In this document: one piece after another, positions 16,725 to 25,622 of the stretch
Position numbering within the stretch: the stretch's first letter is position 1
How the letters are laid out: every line of letters starts with the position of its first letter
Assembly: GCA_021797675.1 (NCBI GenBank)
Contig: JAJZZH010000123.1
Coordinates: 1-43,910 of the forward strand
Source of the DNA: Bacillota bacterium
Lineage (GTDB): Bacteria > Bacillota > Sulfobacillia > Sulfobacillales > Sulfobacillaceae
Reading direction: 5' to 3'
DNA: 43,910 nucleotides
Notes under the pieces: generated by a model
Told to the model about the DNA's origin: nothing
The model's input: only the letters and a program-made list of their open reading frames with translations
Database searches by the model: none
Position numbers and translations under genes: made by a program

Positions 16725-17798
16725 ATGCACGGTGCGCACGACGCCGTTACGACGCGTATCCCCGCCCCCGATCTCCGCCAATGGGTGGAAACCGTCTTCA
16801 TGCGAATCAACGTTCCCCAGGAAGATGCTGTCATCGCGGCCCACGTCCTGATTGATGCCGATTTGCGTGGCAAGCCCACCCACGGAGTGAGCCGCCTACC
16901 CCTATACGTCGGCCGCATCGAGCGAGGCCTCATCGCTCCTCGGCCCGAAATTCACTTTGAAAGCCCCAAGACCCCCACGATGGTCCGGATGGACGGCGGC
17001 AATGGCCTGGGCCCCGTAGTTGCCTGGAGGGCAACCGAACGGGCCACCCAAGGCGCCCAGCGTTACGGCATCGCCGCGGTCGCCGTGCGTCATTCCAACC
17101 ACTGTGGAGCGATGCACGCGTACTGCCTGCAGGCCGCCTCCCAGGGACTGATTTTGCTCGCCCTAACCAACAGCCCGCCGGGCATCGCTCCCTGGGGAGG
17201 GCGCAGGCCATTTTTAGGCACAAATCCGATTGCCTGGGGATTTCCGCGCGGATCCCACCAGGCGCCTCTGTTGATTGACCTGGCCACCTCGGTGGTCGCC
17301 CGCGGCAATATCATCCAGGCGGCCCGCCTCAATCTGCCCATTCCTTTGGGCTGGGCGATTGATTCCGACGGCAATCCGACCAGCGATGCCGAACGCGCGC
17401 TCGAGGGCGCCGTGTTGCCGATGGCCGGCGCCAAGGGATACGCCTTGGCGCTTGCGGTCGAAATCTTGAGCGGTCTATTGTCGGGCGCGGGCATGGGTCC
17501 CGAGGTCAAGAACCCCTATACGGACAACGCCCATGCCAGCAATGTCGGTCATTTCTTCTTGGCCATCGACCCCGAGACCCTCATGCCCAAGGCAGAATTC
17601 GCAGACCGGCTGAATGGCCTGGAGCAGGCGTTGCGAGCCGTCCCGGCCGCGGCCGACGGTCCGGTCTTCGTGCCGGGCGATCACAGCGAAATGCAGTTCA
17701 ACAAAAACCTGGAATACGGGGTACCGCTCGACCTGCACCTGATTGACGAGTTGAATGCCCTGGCCGACCGATTGGATATGCCCGAGCTGAGACCTTGA
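16725..17798 (+). CDS. Ldh_2-family (malate/L-lactate/sulfolactate-type) dehydrogenase
   Basis: NAD(P)-dependent oxidoreductase of the Ldh_2/YlbC superfamily, which includes malate, ureidoglycolate, diketogulonate and (R)-sulfolactate (ComC) dehydrogenases. The 357-residue protein has DLRGKPTHGVSRLPLYVGRIERG (about 48-70), VRHSNHCGAMHAYCLQAA with the conserved His, PWGGRRPFLGTNPIAWGFPRG, and the nucleotide-site segment AGAKGYALALAVEILSG. ATG 16725 is preceded by GGGAAGGA ten bases upstream, a modest site. Substrate is not fixed by sequence. The FadR-type regulator follows 75 bases later, and the shared operator links it to the lyase at 32.5 kb; ComC-like activity is therefore attractive but unproven. 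Confidence 0.85.
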   Translation: MHGAHDAVTTRIPAPDLRQWVETVFMRINVPQEDAVIAAHVLIDADLRGKPTHGVSRLPLYVGRIERGLIAPRPEIHFESPKTPTMVRMDGGNGLGPVVAWRATERATQGAQRYGIAAVAVRHSNHCGAMHAYCLQAASQGLILLALTNSPPGIAPWGGRRPFLGTNPIAWGFPRGSHQAPLLIDLATSVVARGNIIQAARLNLPIPLGWAIDSDGNPTSDAERALEGAVLPMAGAKGYALALAVEILSGLLSGAGMGPEVKNPYTDNAHASNVGHFFLAIDPETLMPKAEFADRLNGLEQALRAVPAAADGPVFVPGDHSEMQFNKNLEYGVPLDLHLIDELNALADRLDMPELRP

Positions 17799-17841
17799 CC
17801 GCAGGCCGCAGCTCGGCGGCGACCTGCCACACCTTGATCCA

Positions 17842-17852
17842 TGGTATCATCA
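17842..17852 (+). promoter_or_regulatory. extended -10 overlapping an imperfect operator before gntR
   Basis: TGG-TATCAT is an extended -10 (17842-17850). The same bases read TGGTATCATCA, two mismatches from TGGTATGACCA, so autoregulation is possible. The element also argues against an in-frame ATG at 17841 as the gene start. Confidence 0.35.
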
Positions 17853-17873
17853 TCCTGGCGAGGACGTGAGCGC

Positions 17874-18599
17874 ATGTTTGAACCGATCCCCACCCATCTC
17901 TCGCTCCGTGACCGCATTGTGCAGGACCTTTTGCAGAAAATCGACAATGAGCAGTTGCGGCCCGGCGACCGCCTGCTTCCCGAGCGCACCTTGGCCCATG
18001 AATACCAGGTCAGTCGGACCGCCGTGCGGGACGCCCTGCGCACGTTAGCTGGCCTCGGCGTGGTCGTTATCCGCCACGGCAAAGGTGTCTACATCCAAGG
18101 CAACCAGGGGCTCGCATTAGGCCAAGCCCTGTGGGCCCCCTTCGTGGTCCGTCCGAACACGGTCTCCGCTCTGTTCGCGGTCCGCAAGGTGCTGGAAACC
18201 GCGGCAAGTGGCTGGGCCGCAGAGCGGGCAACGGCCGCCGACAAGGAGCGCCTCATGCGTATCATCGGAGAAGCGCAGGCGGCCCGCGGATCCGATGGGA
18301 AAATCAACCTCGAACGCGCGGCACAAGCCGATCAGGCGTTTCATACCACCTTGTTTGTCGCCGCCGGCAATCCCATCGCCGCCCGCCTGATGTTGAATCT
18401 GCTCGATCTCCTGCGCGAAGTACGCAAGCAGAGCCTGACCATTGAAGGGCGCGCCTGGCTCTCGATTGCTGAACACGAAAAAATCGCCCTGTGCATTACC
18501 CAGGACACGGCCCAAGCGGCCCGCGACGCCATGCTGGATCACTTAAACGGGGTGGAGGCGGCGATTCTTGCCAACTTGCCCCGAGGGAACGAGAACTGA
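17874..18599 (+). CDS. GntR-family transcriptional regulator, FadR subfamily (FCD domain)
   Basis: DNA-binding regulator of 241 residues. The winged helix-turn-helix (about 10-75) has LRDRIVQDLLQKIDNEQLRPGDRLLPERTLAHEYQVSRTAVRDALRTLAGLGVV followed by the RHGKGVYI wing. The all-helical FCD ligand domain carries the usual metal-binding Asp/His set: ADQAFH, SIAEHEK and LDHLNGVE. FCD regulators generally respond to carboxylic acids. It lies downstream of the Ldh_2 gene. Two identical FadR-type operators in the window (16556, 32453) are its likely targets. The ribosome binding site is weak (GAGG 11 bases upstream). Confidence 0.88.
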   Translation: MFEPIPTHLSLRDRIVQDLLQKIDNEQLRPGDRLLPERTLAHEYQVSRTAVRDALRTLAGLGVVVIRHGKGVYIQGNQGLALGQALWAPFVVRPNTVSALFAVRKVLETAASGWAAERATAADKERLMRIIGEAQAARGSDGKINLERAAQADQAFHTTLFVAAGNPIAARLMLNLLDLLREVRKQSLTIEGRAWLSIAEHEKIALCITQDTAQAARDAMLDHLNGVEAAILANLPRGNEN

Positions 18600-18913
18600 G
18601 CGCCTGCAGCAAACTCCAGGAGGCTCGGCCCCGATTTAAGGCGTGGGGTTCGCGTCCGCATGCGTGGTCGGCGGTTCGCAGGGCGCGTCGATCGGACGCG
18701 CTGGAGATCCAATTCAAGCTCAAAGCTCGCTGCGCTGGATCGGCTGCCAACGCCGCATTTACCGTCAAAGCCCAAGACGACGCGCTCTCCGCAACGCATG
18801 GATGGAGCGGGAGCATCAACCGAGTAACCGCAGCAGGAGGACCCCGATGGCTGCATCGAAGTCTATCACAACTTTTTCCTGCCGCGCGACTAACTGCCAA
18901 AAACGGCCATGGC
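18600..18913. other. convergent intergenic gap
   Basis: Lies between the ends of gntR (+) and the HyfI-like gene (-). A plus-strand ATG at 18847 has a good ribosome binding site (GCAGGAGG), but its frame runs antisense into the HyfI gene and encodes nothing recognisable. No clear terminator for either operon is visible. Confidence 0.45.
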
Positions 18914-19336
18914 CTAATCTCCTACTTGGCGATTCGGGTCGATTGCTGTCCACCGCATCGCGTCCCGCAATTGCTGAAGGGCCGCGCCCGGCTCCGGCGG
19001 ACACCCACGAATGACCAAATCGGCCTTGGGGAATCCACCGTGCGTGGCATACGCTGACTGAAACACCCCGCACCCCGCCGCACAGTCCCCGAAGGCGATC
19101 CGCCACTTCGGCGCGGGGATGGCTGCCCAGACGCGTTCGACGGGTCGCGCCATCGCATCACTCAAGGGCCCTGTCACCAACAGAGCGTCTGCATGGCGAG
19201 GAGAGGCGACCCAATCCAGGCCGACTTGCTGGAAGTCATACGCTCTGCTCGTCAGTGCGGTTAACTCCTGTTCGCAGCCGTTGCAACTCCCCGCGTCGAC
19301 ATGGCGAATCTGTAGGGAATGCCGGATATTGGACAT
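18914..19336 (-). CDS. hydrogenase-4/NuoB-like small subunit (HyfI type)
   Basis: Electron-transfer subunit homologous to the small subunit of group 4 NiFe hydrogenases and NuoB of complex I. The 140-residue protein keeps four cysteines for the proximal [4Fe-4S] cluster: C18 and C21 (GSCNGCEQEL, the hydrogenase-type CxxC spacing rather than the complex-I CC), C85 (FGDCAAG) and C112 (RGCPPEP). It is last in the six-gene cluster. ATG 19336 has GAGGAG nine bases upstream. No ferredoxin-like HyfH/NuoI subunit is present to pass electrons to it. Confidence 0.85.
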   Translation of the reverse strand: MSNIRHSLQIRHVDAGSCNGCEQELTALTSRAYDFQQVGLDWVASPRHADALLVTGPLSDAMARPVERVWAAIPAPKWRIAFGDCAAGCGVFQSAYATHGGFPKADLVIRGCPPEPGAALQQLRDAMRWTAIDPNRQVGD

Positions 19337-19365
19337 CTTATCGGTCTCCTCTCTGATCGCGTGAT

Positions 19366-20805
19366 TTAGCGATCCGTGCAACTGTAACAGAGCTCGAAAC
19401 TCTTGTTTATGAGCGGAAAATCTGCAACGGCGTTGCCGGGCACCGCGTGGGCCAGCAGCGGCCAGTTCCGGTACGTGCCGGCCCGGATGTGATAGCGCAA
19501 CACTCGGCCTCGGACCACGGCGACGTCATGGACGTTGAGCCCATGAGGGGATTCCGTGTAGACCACAACCTGTCCACTCACCGCGTCGGGGGGACACCAG
19601 CGGGCGTCCCGTGGCATCGCTCGGAGGCGCGCGGCGGCCTGCTCGATCAGCCGCAGCGATTCCTCCAACTCTTGGACGCGTACCGAAAAACGCGCCCGGA
19701 CGTCGCCGTCGCTCTCCACCACGGGAACGGGACGCAGGTCCTGGTAAAGCGGCAGCAGCGTGCGCGCATCAAACACTTTGCCCGCTGAGCGCGACACGAC
19801 CCCTTGGCCGCCAAATCGGATCACCTCGGCCAGGGTCGTCACCCCGACGCCCGCCATGCGATCATTGAAGCCATGGTGCCCCTCGACCAACCGCCGCCAA
19901 GGGGTCCACTGCCGCCGGATGGCATGGACGAGTCGGAGGAGGTCCTCGGGGTCGACCGGAACCACCCATCCGGGTCGGACGGTGTCGAAGAGGAAGCGAT
20001 GCCCATACAGGCGCTGTAAACTCCGTTGCCACGCTTCCTTGATCGCGAGGGCCTGCTGATGAGCCACTTGGAACCCGACCCCGGCAGGAATTTGGGCCAA
20101 ATCATTCAGATGGCTCAAAACGCGTTCGCTTTCCAGGAGCACGATCCGGCCCAGGGTCAGCCCGGCGCCGGAGTCGTATCCGGCCAGCGCTTCGACCGCG
20201 AGCGCCCAATTCGTCTGATGCGAGACGGTATCGGCCGCGCAGATGCGCGTCACGATGGCGCCTACGGCGTCGACCGTTTGACCTTCTAACAGGGACTCCA
20301 CGCCGCGGTGATTTTGAAACAGGTGAGCGTCCATGTGGAGCACGTTTTCGCCCATGAGGCTGAACACAAAGTGGCCCGACTCAATCACCCCCGCATGGGT
20401 CGGCCCGACCTTCATGATCGTGACACCTTCTCCCTCCACCGTGAGGGCGGGGTTGTCCGGTTCCGCGTCCCGCCATGCGGGCCGGGCACTGGGCCGATCA
20501 CGGAGTGGTCGAAAATTGTCGGGCCAGCGGGGCGTCCGGAGGAGCGGACGCAGATCCGGGTGCCCATTCGGGATATAGCCAAAGACATCATGAATTTCTC
20601 GCTCGTCCCAGGCAACTTCCGGCAACATCGGGGTCAGCGACGGAAAGTACTCCTGGCTCGCCTCCAGCGTCACCTGCTCTTGACAACCGCTGCGGGGATG
20701 CAGCCAGGTGGCCTGCAAGCGGTGGTCCCGGGTTGCAGTCAGCGTGAGCAGCTCCGCATGGGCTTCCTTCATCGCCACGTTCTGGCGAATCCAGGGATTG
20801 ACCAT
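19366..20805 (-). CDS. hydrogenase-4-like large subunit (HyfG/HycE type, NuoC-NuoD fusion) with altered metal site
   Basis: Homologue of the catalytic subunit of group 4 NiFe hydrogenases. Residues about 1-105 form the NuoC-like domain (WDEREIHDVFGYIPNGHPDLRPLL); the rest is the NuoD/large-subunit domain. The first metal-binding motif, normally CxxC, reads RIC189-A-A-D192, so the second cysteine is Asp. The second motif is retained as C473-Y-S-C476, but the usual D-P before it is E-L. The protein ends at SCTDR, where maturation proteases normally cut, so there is no C-terminal propeptide. This points to a hydrogenase-related (Ehr-like) complex without normal NiFe chemistry. The start ATG is one base after the preceding stop. 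Confidence 0.85.
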   Translation of the reverse strand: MVNPWIRQNVAMKEAHAELLTLTATRDHRLQATWLHPRSGCQEQVTLEASQEYFPSLTPMLPEVAWDEREIHDVFGYIPNGHPDLRPLLRTPRWPDNFRPLRDRPSARPAWRDAEPDNPALTVEGEGVTIMKVGPTHAGVIESGHFVFSLMGENVLHMDAHLFQNHRGVESLLEGQTVDAVGAIVTRICAADTVSHQTNWALAVEALAGYDSGAGLTLGRIVLLESERVLSHLNDLAQIPAGVGFQVAHQQALAIKEAWQRSLQRLYGHRFLFDTVRPGWVVPVDPEDLLRLVHAIRRQWTPWRRLVEGHHGFNDRMAGVGVTTLAEVIRFGGQGVVSRSAGKVFDARTLLPLYQDLRPVPVVESDGDVRARFSVRVQELEESLRLIEQAAARLRAMPRDARWCPPDAVSGQVVVYTESPHGLNVHDVAVVRGRVLRYHIRAGTYRNWPLLAHAVPGNAVADFPLINKSFELCYSCTDR

Positions 20806-20806
20806 C

Positions 20807-22116
20807 TTACAAAACCTCCGACGCGGCCGCCGCCGGTGCTAAGGCGTCCATGTCCCGCCACAAGTTCCGCATGAGGTGGTAGGTCAACGCGGCAAATGTC
20901 AACGTGAGCGAGGCCGCTACCAATCCGATGACGAGATAGGCGTGATGCTGCCACAACTGCCGGAAAATCAGCCACTCGCTATACGCCAGGCCCAAGGGGG
21001 GCAGGCCCGCCAGCGCTAGAATTCCGACAGCCCACCACACGGCACCCGCGGGATGGCGGGCCAAGAGCCCGGTGATTTTCTTCAGCCGCTGGGTTTGGTA
21101 CATCACGCTCAGGTGGCCCGCCCCATAAAACACACTGGACTTAATCACGGCGTGCAGGACAAACTGCAGCAACGCCAGACTCAGCGCGGCCTTCGTGCCG
21201 AGACCCGCGGCGACGGCCATAATCCCCACCTGCTCGATCGAGGAATAGGCGAACAGGCGTTTGATGTCCCGTTGGACCAATAGGGCCAAGGCGCCGATCA
21301 CGACGGACAGGGTCCCAAAGATCGTTAAGAGATGAGGACCGGAGAGAAACACCCCCCTGGCGGTCGGCACCGCCTCCACAAAGCGCACCACCGTGAACAG
21401 CGACAGTCCCAGCAGCACCCCCGACAACATCCCGCTGACCGGCGATGGCGCTTCGGAGTGCGCGTCGGGCAACCACGTGTGAAACGGGACCAAGCCGGCT
21501 TTCGTGCCGAACCCCGCCACGATAAACACGGTCGCCAAGGTCCGGATGATCGGAGCCACGTGCGGGAATTGTCCGTGCAGATTCTGATAATTGAGGGTCG
21601 CCCAACCCAGGGTTTGATATTGCAGGCTGGCGTACAAGAACACCAGCCCGATGAGCCCCACGATCAGCCCCACGGAGGCAATCAGAATATACTTCCATGC
21701 CGCTTCGAGCGCATGGCGGTCGCCCACTTCGATAATGAGCGCCCCCGAGGTTAAGGTCGAGAATTCGACGGCGAGCCAGGCTAACGCCAAATTGTGGGCG
21801 AGGGCAATGCCGAGCAGGGCGGCCCAAAAAAGACTCCACCACCCATAATATCGATGAGGTGCCATGCGGGGGTGTTCGCGCAGCCACCCGACGCTATCCC
21901 AAGCGCTGGTCGCTGCGACGAGATTCGTCACGTCGAGGAGAATGGCCCATGTGCGCCCCTGGATCAAGGGGTGCCAGGTCAGACCTCCCACGGCCAGCCA
22001 TACGAGACTGGTCCAGATCGCGATGACGGCGTACCATCTCTGGGTCGAGTGTCGTCGCAGCACGGCGGCGACCACCAAGGGTACCGCAGGCCCCCCGAGG
22101 GCCCAAGATGATGACA
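20807..22116 (-). CDS. HyfF/NuoN-like antiporter-type membrane subunit
   Basis: Proton- or sodium-channel subunit of the Mrp/NuoL-M-N family, 436 residues and about twelve to fourteen hydrophobic spans. Family segments include FGTKAGLVPFHTWLPDAHSEAPSPVSGMLSGVLL (about 198-232) with the TM7-type lysine, and VQRDIKRLFAYSSIEQVGIM. The lysine usual at the end of the MLSG helix in NuoL/M is Gly (SGVLLGLSLF). ATG 22116 is chosen because it follows the HyfE stop by six bases after GAGGGGG; a longer frame would run through hyfE. Confidence 0.85.
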
Positions 22117-22122
22117 TTGAAT

Positions 22123-22746
22123 CTACCCCCTCAGACGGCGCAAGGTGATGACGTCCGTCGTATGCATTGCTTGATGAATGCGATGGCTCATCCACACCAT
22201 CAAGGTCGCGGCAATGCCAAGATCGATGAGCAGGCCGAGCTCGATAAAGGTGGGCAGCGCCCCCGCCAAGGAGACGGCCAGCACCACAAGTCCGTTCTCG
22301 ATGGCGACCAACGACGCCAATTGCGAGAGGAGGTGTCGCCGAGCGACAATCATCACGAACCCCACGTGGATGCTGGCCAATGCATAAAAGAACAACAACG
22401 CGTGTTGAATCACGCCAGTCGGGCCGAGCAGATGGATAACGTGGCTCACCGCCAACACCACCAGGACCGTGATCCCATACGCCCACAGGGGCAAGGGGTG
22501 GTCGCGCCGAAAAGCAGCAGGCCATGTCCGTAAGATGCGGTGAATGAGTCCAGGGATCAGACCGCCTTTCACGACAAGGGTGGCCAATCCGACCACGACG
22601 GTCACCGCGGTGACCGGTTCGGACGTCCAGACCATGAGGCTCAGTAAAACCCCTTCGCCCGCCAAAAACCACACGGTATGGTGCATGGTGCGTGACCAGA
22701 GCAATCCCAGGGCCAGGAGAAAGAGGAGCAATCCCAGGTCATTCAT
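22123..22746 (-). CDS. HyfE-like membrane subunit (NuoK-related)
   Basis: Hydrophobic 207-residue protein with about six membrane spans; HyfE and related proteins contain a NuoK-like core. Seen here are MNDLGLLLFLLALGLL, WTSEPVTAVTVVVGLATLVVKGGLIPGLIHRIL, and SLVAIENGLVVLAVSLAGALPTFIELGLLIDL, in which the Glu in AIEN and in FIELG match acidic residues of the family. ATG 22746 overlaps the stop of the preceding HyfC gene as ATGA. A longer open frame (to 22992) lies inside that gene and is rejected. Confidence 0.82.
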   Translation of the reverse strand: MNDLGLLLFLLALGLLWSRTMHHTVWFLAGEGVLLSLMVWTSEPVTAVTVVVGLATLVVKGGLIPGLIHRILRTWPAAFRRDHPLPLWAYGITVLVVLAVSHVIHLLGPTGVIQHALLFFYALASIHVGFVMIVARRHLLSQLASLVAIENGLVVLAVSLAGALPTFIELGLLIDLGIAATLMVWMSHRIHQAMHTTDVITLRRLRG

Positions 22747-23657
22747 AGACCCAGTCCTCCAGACGCCAGGTAGAACCCCAGCATCCCAATCCCGGCTGCC
22801 ACAGCGAAATACGCGGGCAGTTGGAAATACCGGAGCTTGGTCAACCGACTCTCCAACCATCCTAATGCCCCAGCCGTGGCGGCCATTTCCACAATCCTCA
22901 GTCCGAGGTTCGCCCAGAGCGACGAAAATTGGGGGCCGAGCACTACCCAGGCGAACGCGACCAGCGCCGTGAACTTGAGCGCCATCGCCCACTCCGACAA
23001 GGCCAGGAATCGTCCATCGTACTCGAGGAGGGTCGCTTCGTGCATCATGGTGAGTTCGAGATGGGTATCCGGGTTATCGACCGGAAGCCGCCCCCATTCG
23101 GCCAACAGCACCAGGGCCACACTAACGCTGGCCAGGGCCCACGGCAGGAGGCTCGCCGAGCCGTTGGTCAGGTGGGCGGCCAAGGGGACAATCGCGCCGT
23201 CCCCGCTCACCTGCCACGCGATCCCCAACGCAGCGAACAGGGCAGGTTCAATGCCCGTCCCTAGCGTCGTGATGCGGCTCGCACCCAGCCCGCCAAACGT
23301 CCCGCCGGTATCGAGCCCGGCAAGCCCGCTCCAGAATCGCTCCAACGCCAGCAGAAAGAAGAGAGTCAGCATATTGTGCGGCCACTCGGGCGGCACCCGG
23401 CCAGCGATGGGGATGGTGATTACGATGAGGACCAACGACGCCATGGAGACACTGGGCGCCAGCCGAAAGACCCAGGAACTCCGGTCCGGGACGGTCGTCT
23501 CCTTGTGCCAGTGCTTTCGGATAATCCAATACAACTGCCCGGGAGCGGGACCCCGACGTCCTTGGCACCGGGCTTTCACCGTCTGCGCGATACCCCACAT
23601 CCATGGCGCCACTGCCACCAGGACCGCCACGCCCACTCCTTGTACGATCCAGACCAC
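22743..23657 (-). CDS. HyfC/NuoH-like membrane subunit
   Basis: Homologue of the complex-I NuoH/hydrogenase HyfC subunit that couples the hydrophilic arm to the ion pumps. From GTG 23657 (GGGAGG eight bases upstream) it is 304 residues with about eight spans. Family features include the acidic loop EWGRLPVDNPDTHLELTMMHEATLLEYDGRFLALSEWA (about 195-235), which corresponds to the NuoH segment near the quinone cavity. It begins 29 bases after the HyfB stop and overlaps the next gene by four bases. Confidence 0.88.
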   Translation of the reverse strand: MVWIVQGVGVAVLVAVAPWMWGIAQTVKARCQGRRGPAPGQLYWIIRKHWHKETTVPDRSSWVFRLAPSVSMASLVLIVITIPIAGRVPPEWPHNMLTLFFLLALERFWSGLAGLDTGGTFGGLGASRITTLGTGIEPALFAALGIAWQVSGDGAIVPLAAHLTNGSASLLPWALASVSVALVLLAEWGRLPVDNPDTHLELTMMHEATLLEYDGRFLALSEWAMALKFTALVAFAWVVLGPQFSSLWANLGLRIVEMAATAGALGWLESRLTKLRYFQLPAYFAVAAGIGMLGFYLASGGLGL

Positions 23658-23686
23658 CGCAAAACCCTCCCAGAAGTTCCCAGTCT

Positions 23687-25564
23687 TTAGTGTAAGAGCG
23701 CCAGCATGAGCCCCACCGTCCCGAGGACATAGGCGAGGTACAAGCGGACCGGTCCCCGCTGAATGCGGGTGCTGAGACGCGACATCCCCCACAGGAAACC
23801 GTAAACCGGCCGGTAGAGATACCGTTCCCAGACCGGCACCGTGCCGCCGCTGTACAGCAGGCGAGTCGGGAAGTCAGGGGCTCCCGGTCCCAAGCGGACA
23901 ACGTGGCGGTGGGGTCGGTAAATCACCGCGAACGTGGTCCGAATCGCCTTGGTGAAGGACGCCGACGTATATTGCATGGAGGCGTCCGCTTCCCGGCCGC
24001 AGGACCAACGCGGCACCGTGCGCACGTCCCAGACACGGCTCAATCCCGCAAAGACGGCGACGCCGACGACCAGGAGCCCGCCAATGATCGGGGTCCGAAC
24101 GGGCAATAGCAGTCCCTCCGTGCTCAACCGATATGCGGGATCGATACCGTTGATCAGATGCAGCAGCGGTTGCGGGATGACGCCTAAGATCAGGCTGATG
24201 GCCGCCAACCCGAGGACCGACCCGGTCAGGCTCGCTGGCAAGGGTTGGCGTGGCCCCGCTTGGCGCGGCTCCCCGAGAAACACCACCCCGGACGCTTTCA
24301 CAAAGCACAGGCCGGCCAGCGCCCCGGTTAACCCGAGCACCATGATCAGTCCAAGTCCATAGAGCGCCAAGAGGCCCGTGCCATGCGCCAAGCCCACGAG
24401 TCCGCGGAAGGTAAGCCATTCACTCACAAAGCCATTGAACGGCGGGAGCCCGCTGATGGCCAGGGAACCTGCGATGAAGCCGAGCGCGATGCCCGGAATC
24501 GTGCGCAGGAGGCCACCCAGGTGATCGACGTCGAGGGTGCCGGTGTGCTGTTCCACGGCACCAGCCGCCAAAAACAACTGGCTCTTGAAAATCGCATGAT
24601 TCAAGGTGTGAAAGAGGGCGGCCACCAGCCCCACCGCCACCCAGGCGGGATGATGCCAGTCGATGCCGACCCCCATGACGCCCACACCTAATAAGATGAT
24701 CCCAATGTTTTCAATGCTGTGGTAGGCCAATAGCCGCTTCAAGTCATGTTCCATCAGCGCGTAGAGCACTCCCAACAGACTGGAGACCGCCCCCACAGCC
24801 AACACCAGCAGCGGCCACAACCGGGCCGTGGGTCCTAAATCGAACAGCAAAAACTGCAACATCCCAAAAATTCCGAGCTTAATCATCGCCCCCGACATGA
24901 GACTGGAGACCGGAGCAGGTGCGGCCGGATGGGCACGGGGAAGCCAGACGTGAAACGGAATGACACCGCTTTTCATCCCGAATCCCAACCCCAGCAGACC
25001 AAAGATCAGACTCTTGGTGCCCCGCGGGAGGGCGGCGCCCCGTTGAGCCCAGACCGAGAAATCGACCGAGTGGAGATGGGTATCCATGACCAACATCCCC
25101 GCTAAAATCACCATAGCGCTCACTTGCGACATCACGAGATAGATGTAGCCGGATTTCAGGACATCGGGCCGTTCGTGGTGCGTGGTGACCAAAAAGAACG
25201 AGGTGATGGTCATGCTTTCCCAGCCTGTCATAAACACCCAGAGATTATTGGCCAGAATGACCGTCATCATGCTGAGGAGAAAGAGCGGGAGCCACAACCG
25301 CAAAGAGACCTGGTCATCGTGGTAACCCCAGCGATACCAAGAGGACAGACTCGCGACCAGCCCCAACACCATGAGAAACCAGGCCCGGAGCGGAGACAAT
25401 TCCAGGGGCCCGGGGCCCGCTGTGGGCGATCCGTGCCACAACCCATATCCGCCATACGCCACAGCACCTAGGCTCAGCAACAAGTTCAGCAGGAGTGACC
25501 AGCGGGGCCATCGATACGCGACCACGGCCATCAGCCCAAGTGTGAATAATCCCCCAGTAACCAT
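23687..25564 (-). CDS. HyfB/NuoL-like antiporter-type membrane subunit
   Basis: Largest ion-translocating subunit of the complex, 625 residues and about fifteen spans. Proton_antipo_M motifs include WVFMTGWESMTITSFFLV (membrane Glu), FGMKSGVIPFHVWLPRAHPAAPAPVSSLMSGAMIKLGIFG (TM7 and TM8 lysines both kept) and LKRLLAYHSIENIGIILLG. ATG 25564 has AAGGAG four bases upstream. It is the first structural gene, 58 bases after the ArsR-type regulator, and probably shares its transcript. Confidence 0.9.
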   Translation of the reverse strand: MVTGGLFTLGLMAVVAYRWPRWSLLLNLLLSLGAVAYGGYGLWHGSPTAGPGPLELSPLRAWFLMVLGLVASLSSWYRWGYHDDQVSLRLWLPLFLLSMMTVILANNLWVFMTGWESMTITSFFLVTTHHERPDVLKSGYIYLVMSQVSAMVILAGMLVMDTHLHSVDFSVWAQRGAALPRGTKSLIFGLLGLGFGMKSGVIPFHVWLPRAHPAAPAPVSSLMSGAMIKLGIFGMLQFLLFDLGPTARLWPLLVLAVGAVSSLLGVLYALMEHDLKRLLAYHSIENIGIILLGVGVMGVGIDWHHPAWVAVGLVAALFHTLNHAIFKSQLFLAAGAVEQHTGTLDVDHLGGLLRTIPGIALGFIAGSLAISGLPPFNGFVSEWLTFRGLVGLAHGTGLLALYGLGLIMVLGLTGALAGLCFVKASGVVFLGEPRQAGPRQPLPASLTGSVLGLAAISLILGVIPQPLLHLINGIDPAYRLSTEGLLLPVRTPIIGGLLVVGVAVFAGLSRVWDVRTVPRWSCGREADASMQYTSASFTKAIRTTFAVIYRPHRHVVRLGPGAPDFPTRLLYSGGTVPVWERYLYRPVYGFLWGMSRLSTRIQRGPVRLYLAYVLGTVGLMLALLH

Positions 25565-25622
25565 AGTACTCCTTCGCCAAGATGTGATATCGGGGAGGAA
25601 CTCAACGGTTGACGACCACCGT

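Noticed and set aside
18847-19014. Plus-strand small frame with a good GGAGG site
   Set aside because: Most of it is antisense to the HyfI-like gene and the product has no recognisable features; the site alone is not enough.
22123-22992. Longer HyfE reading of 289 codons
   Set aside because: The first 82 codons lie inside the HyfC gene in another frame; the ATG at 22746 with ATGA coupling and GGAGG is the better start.
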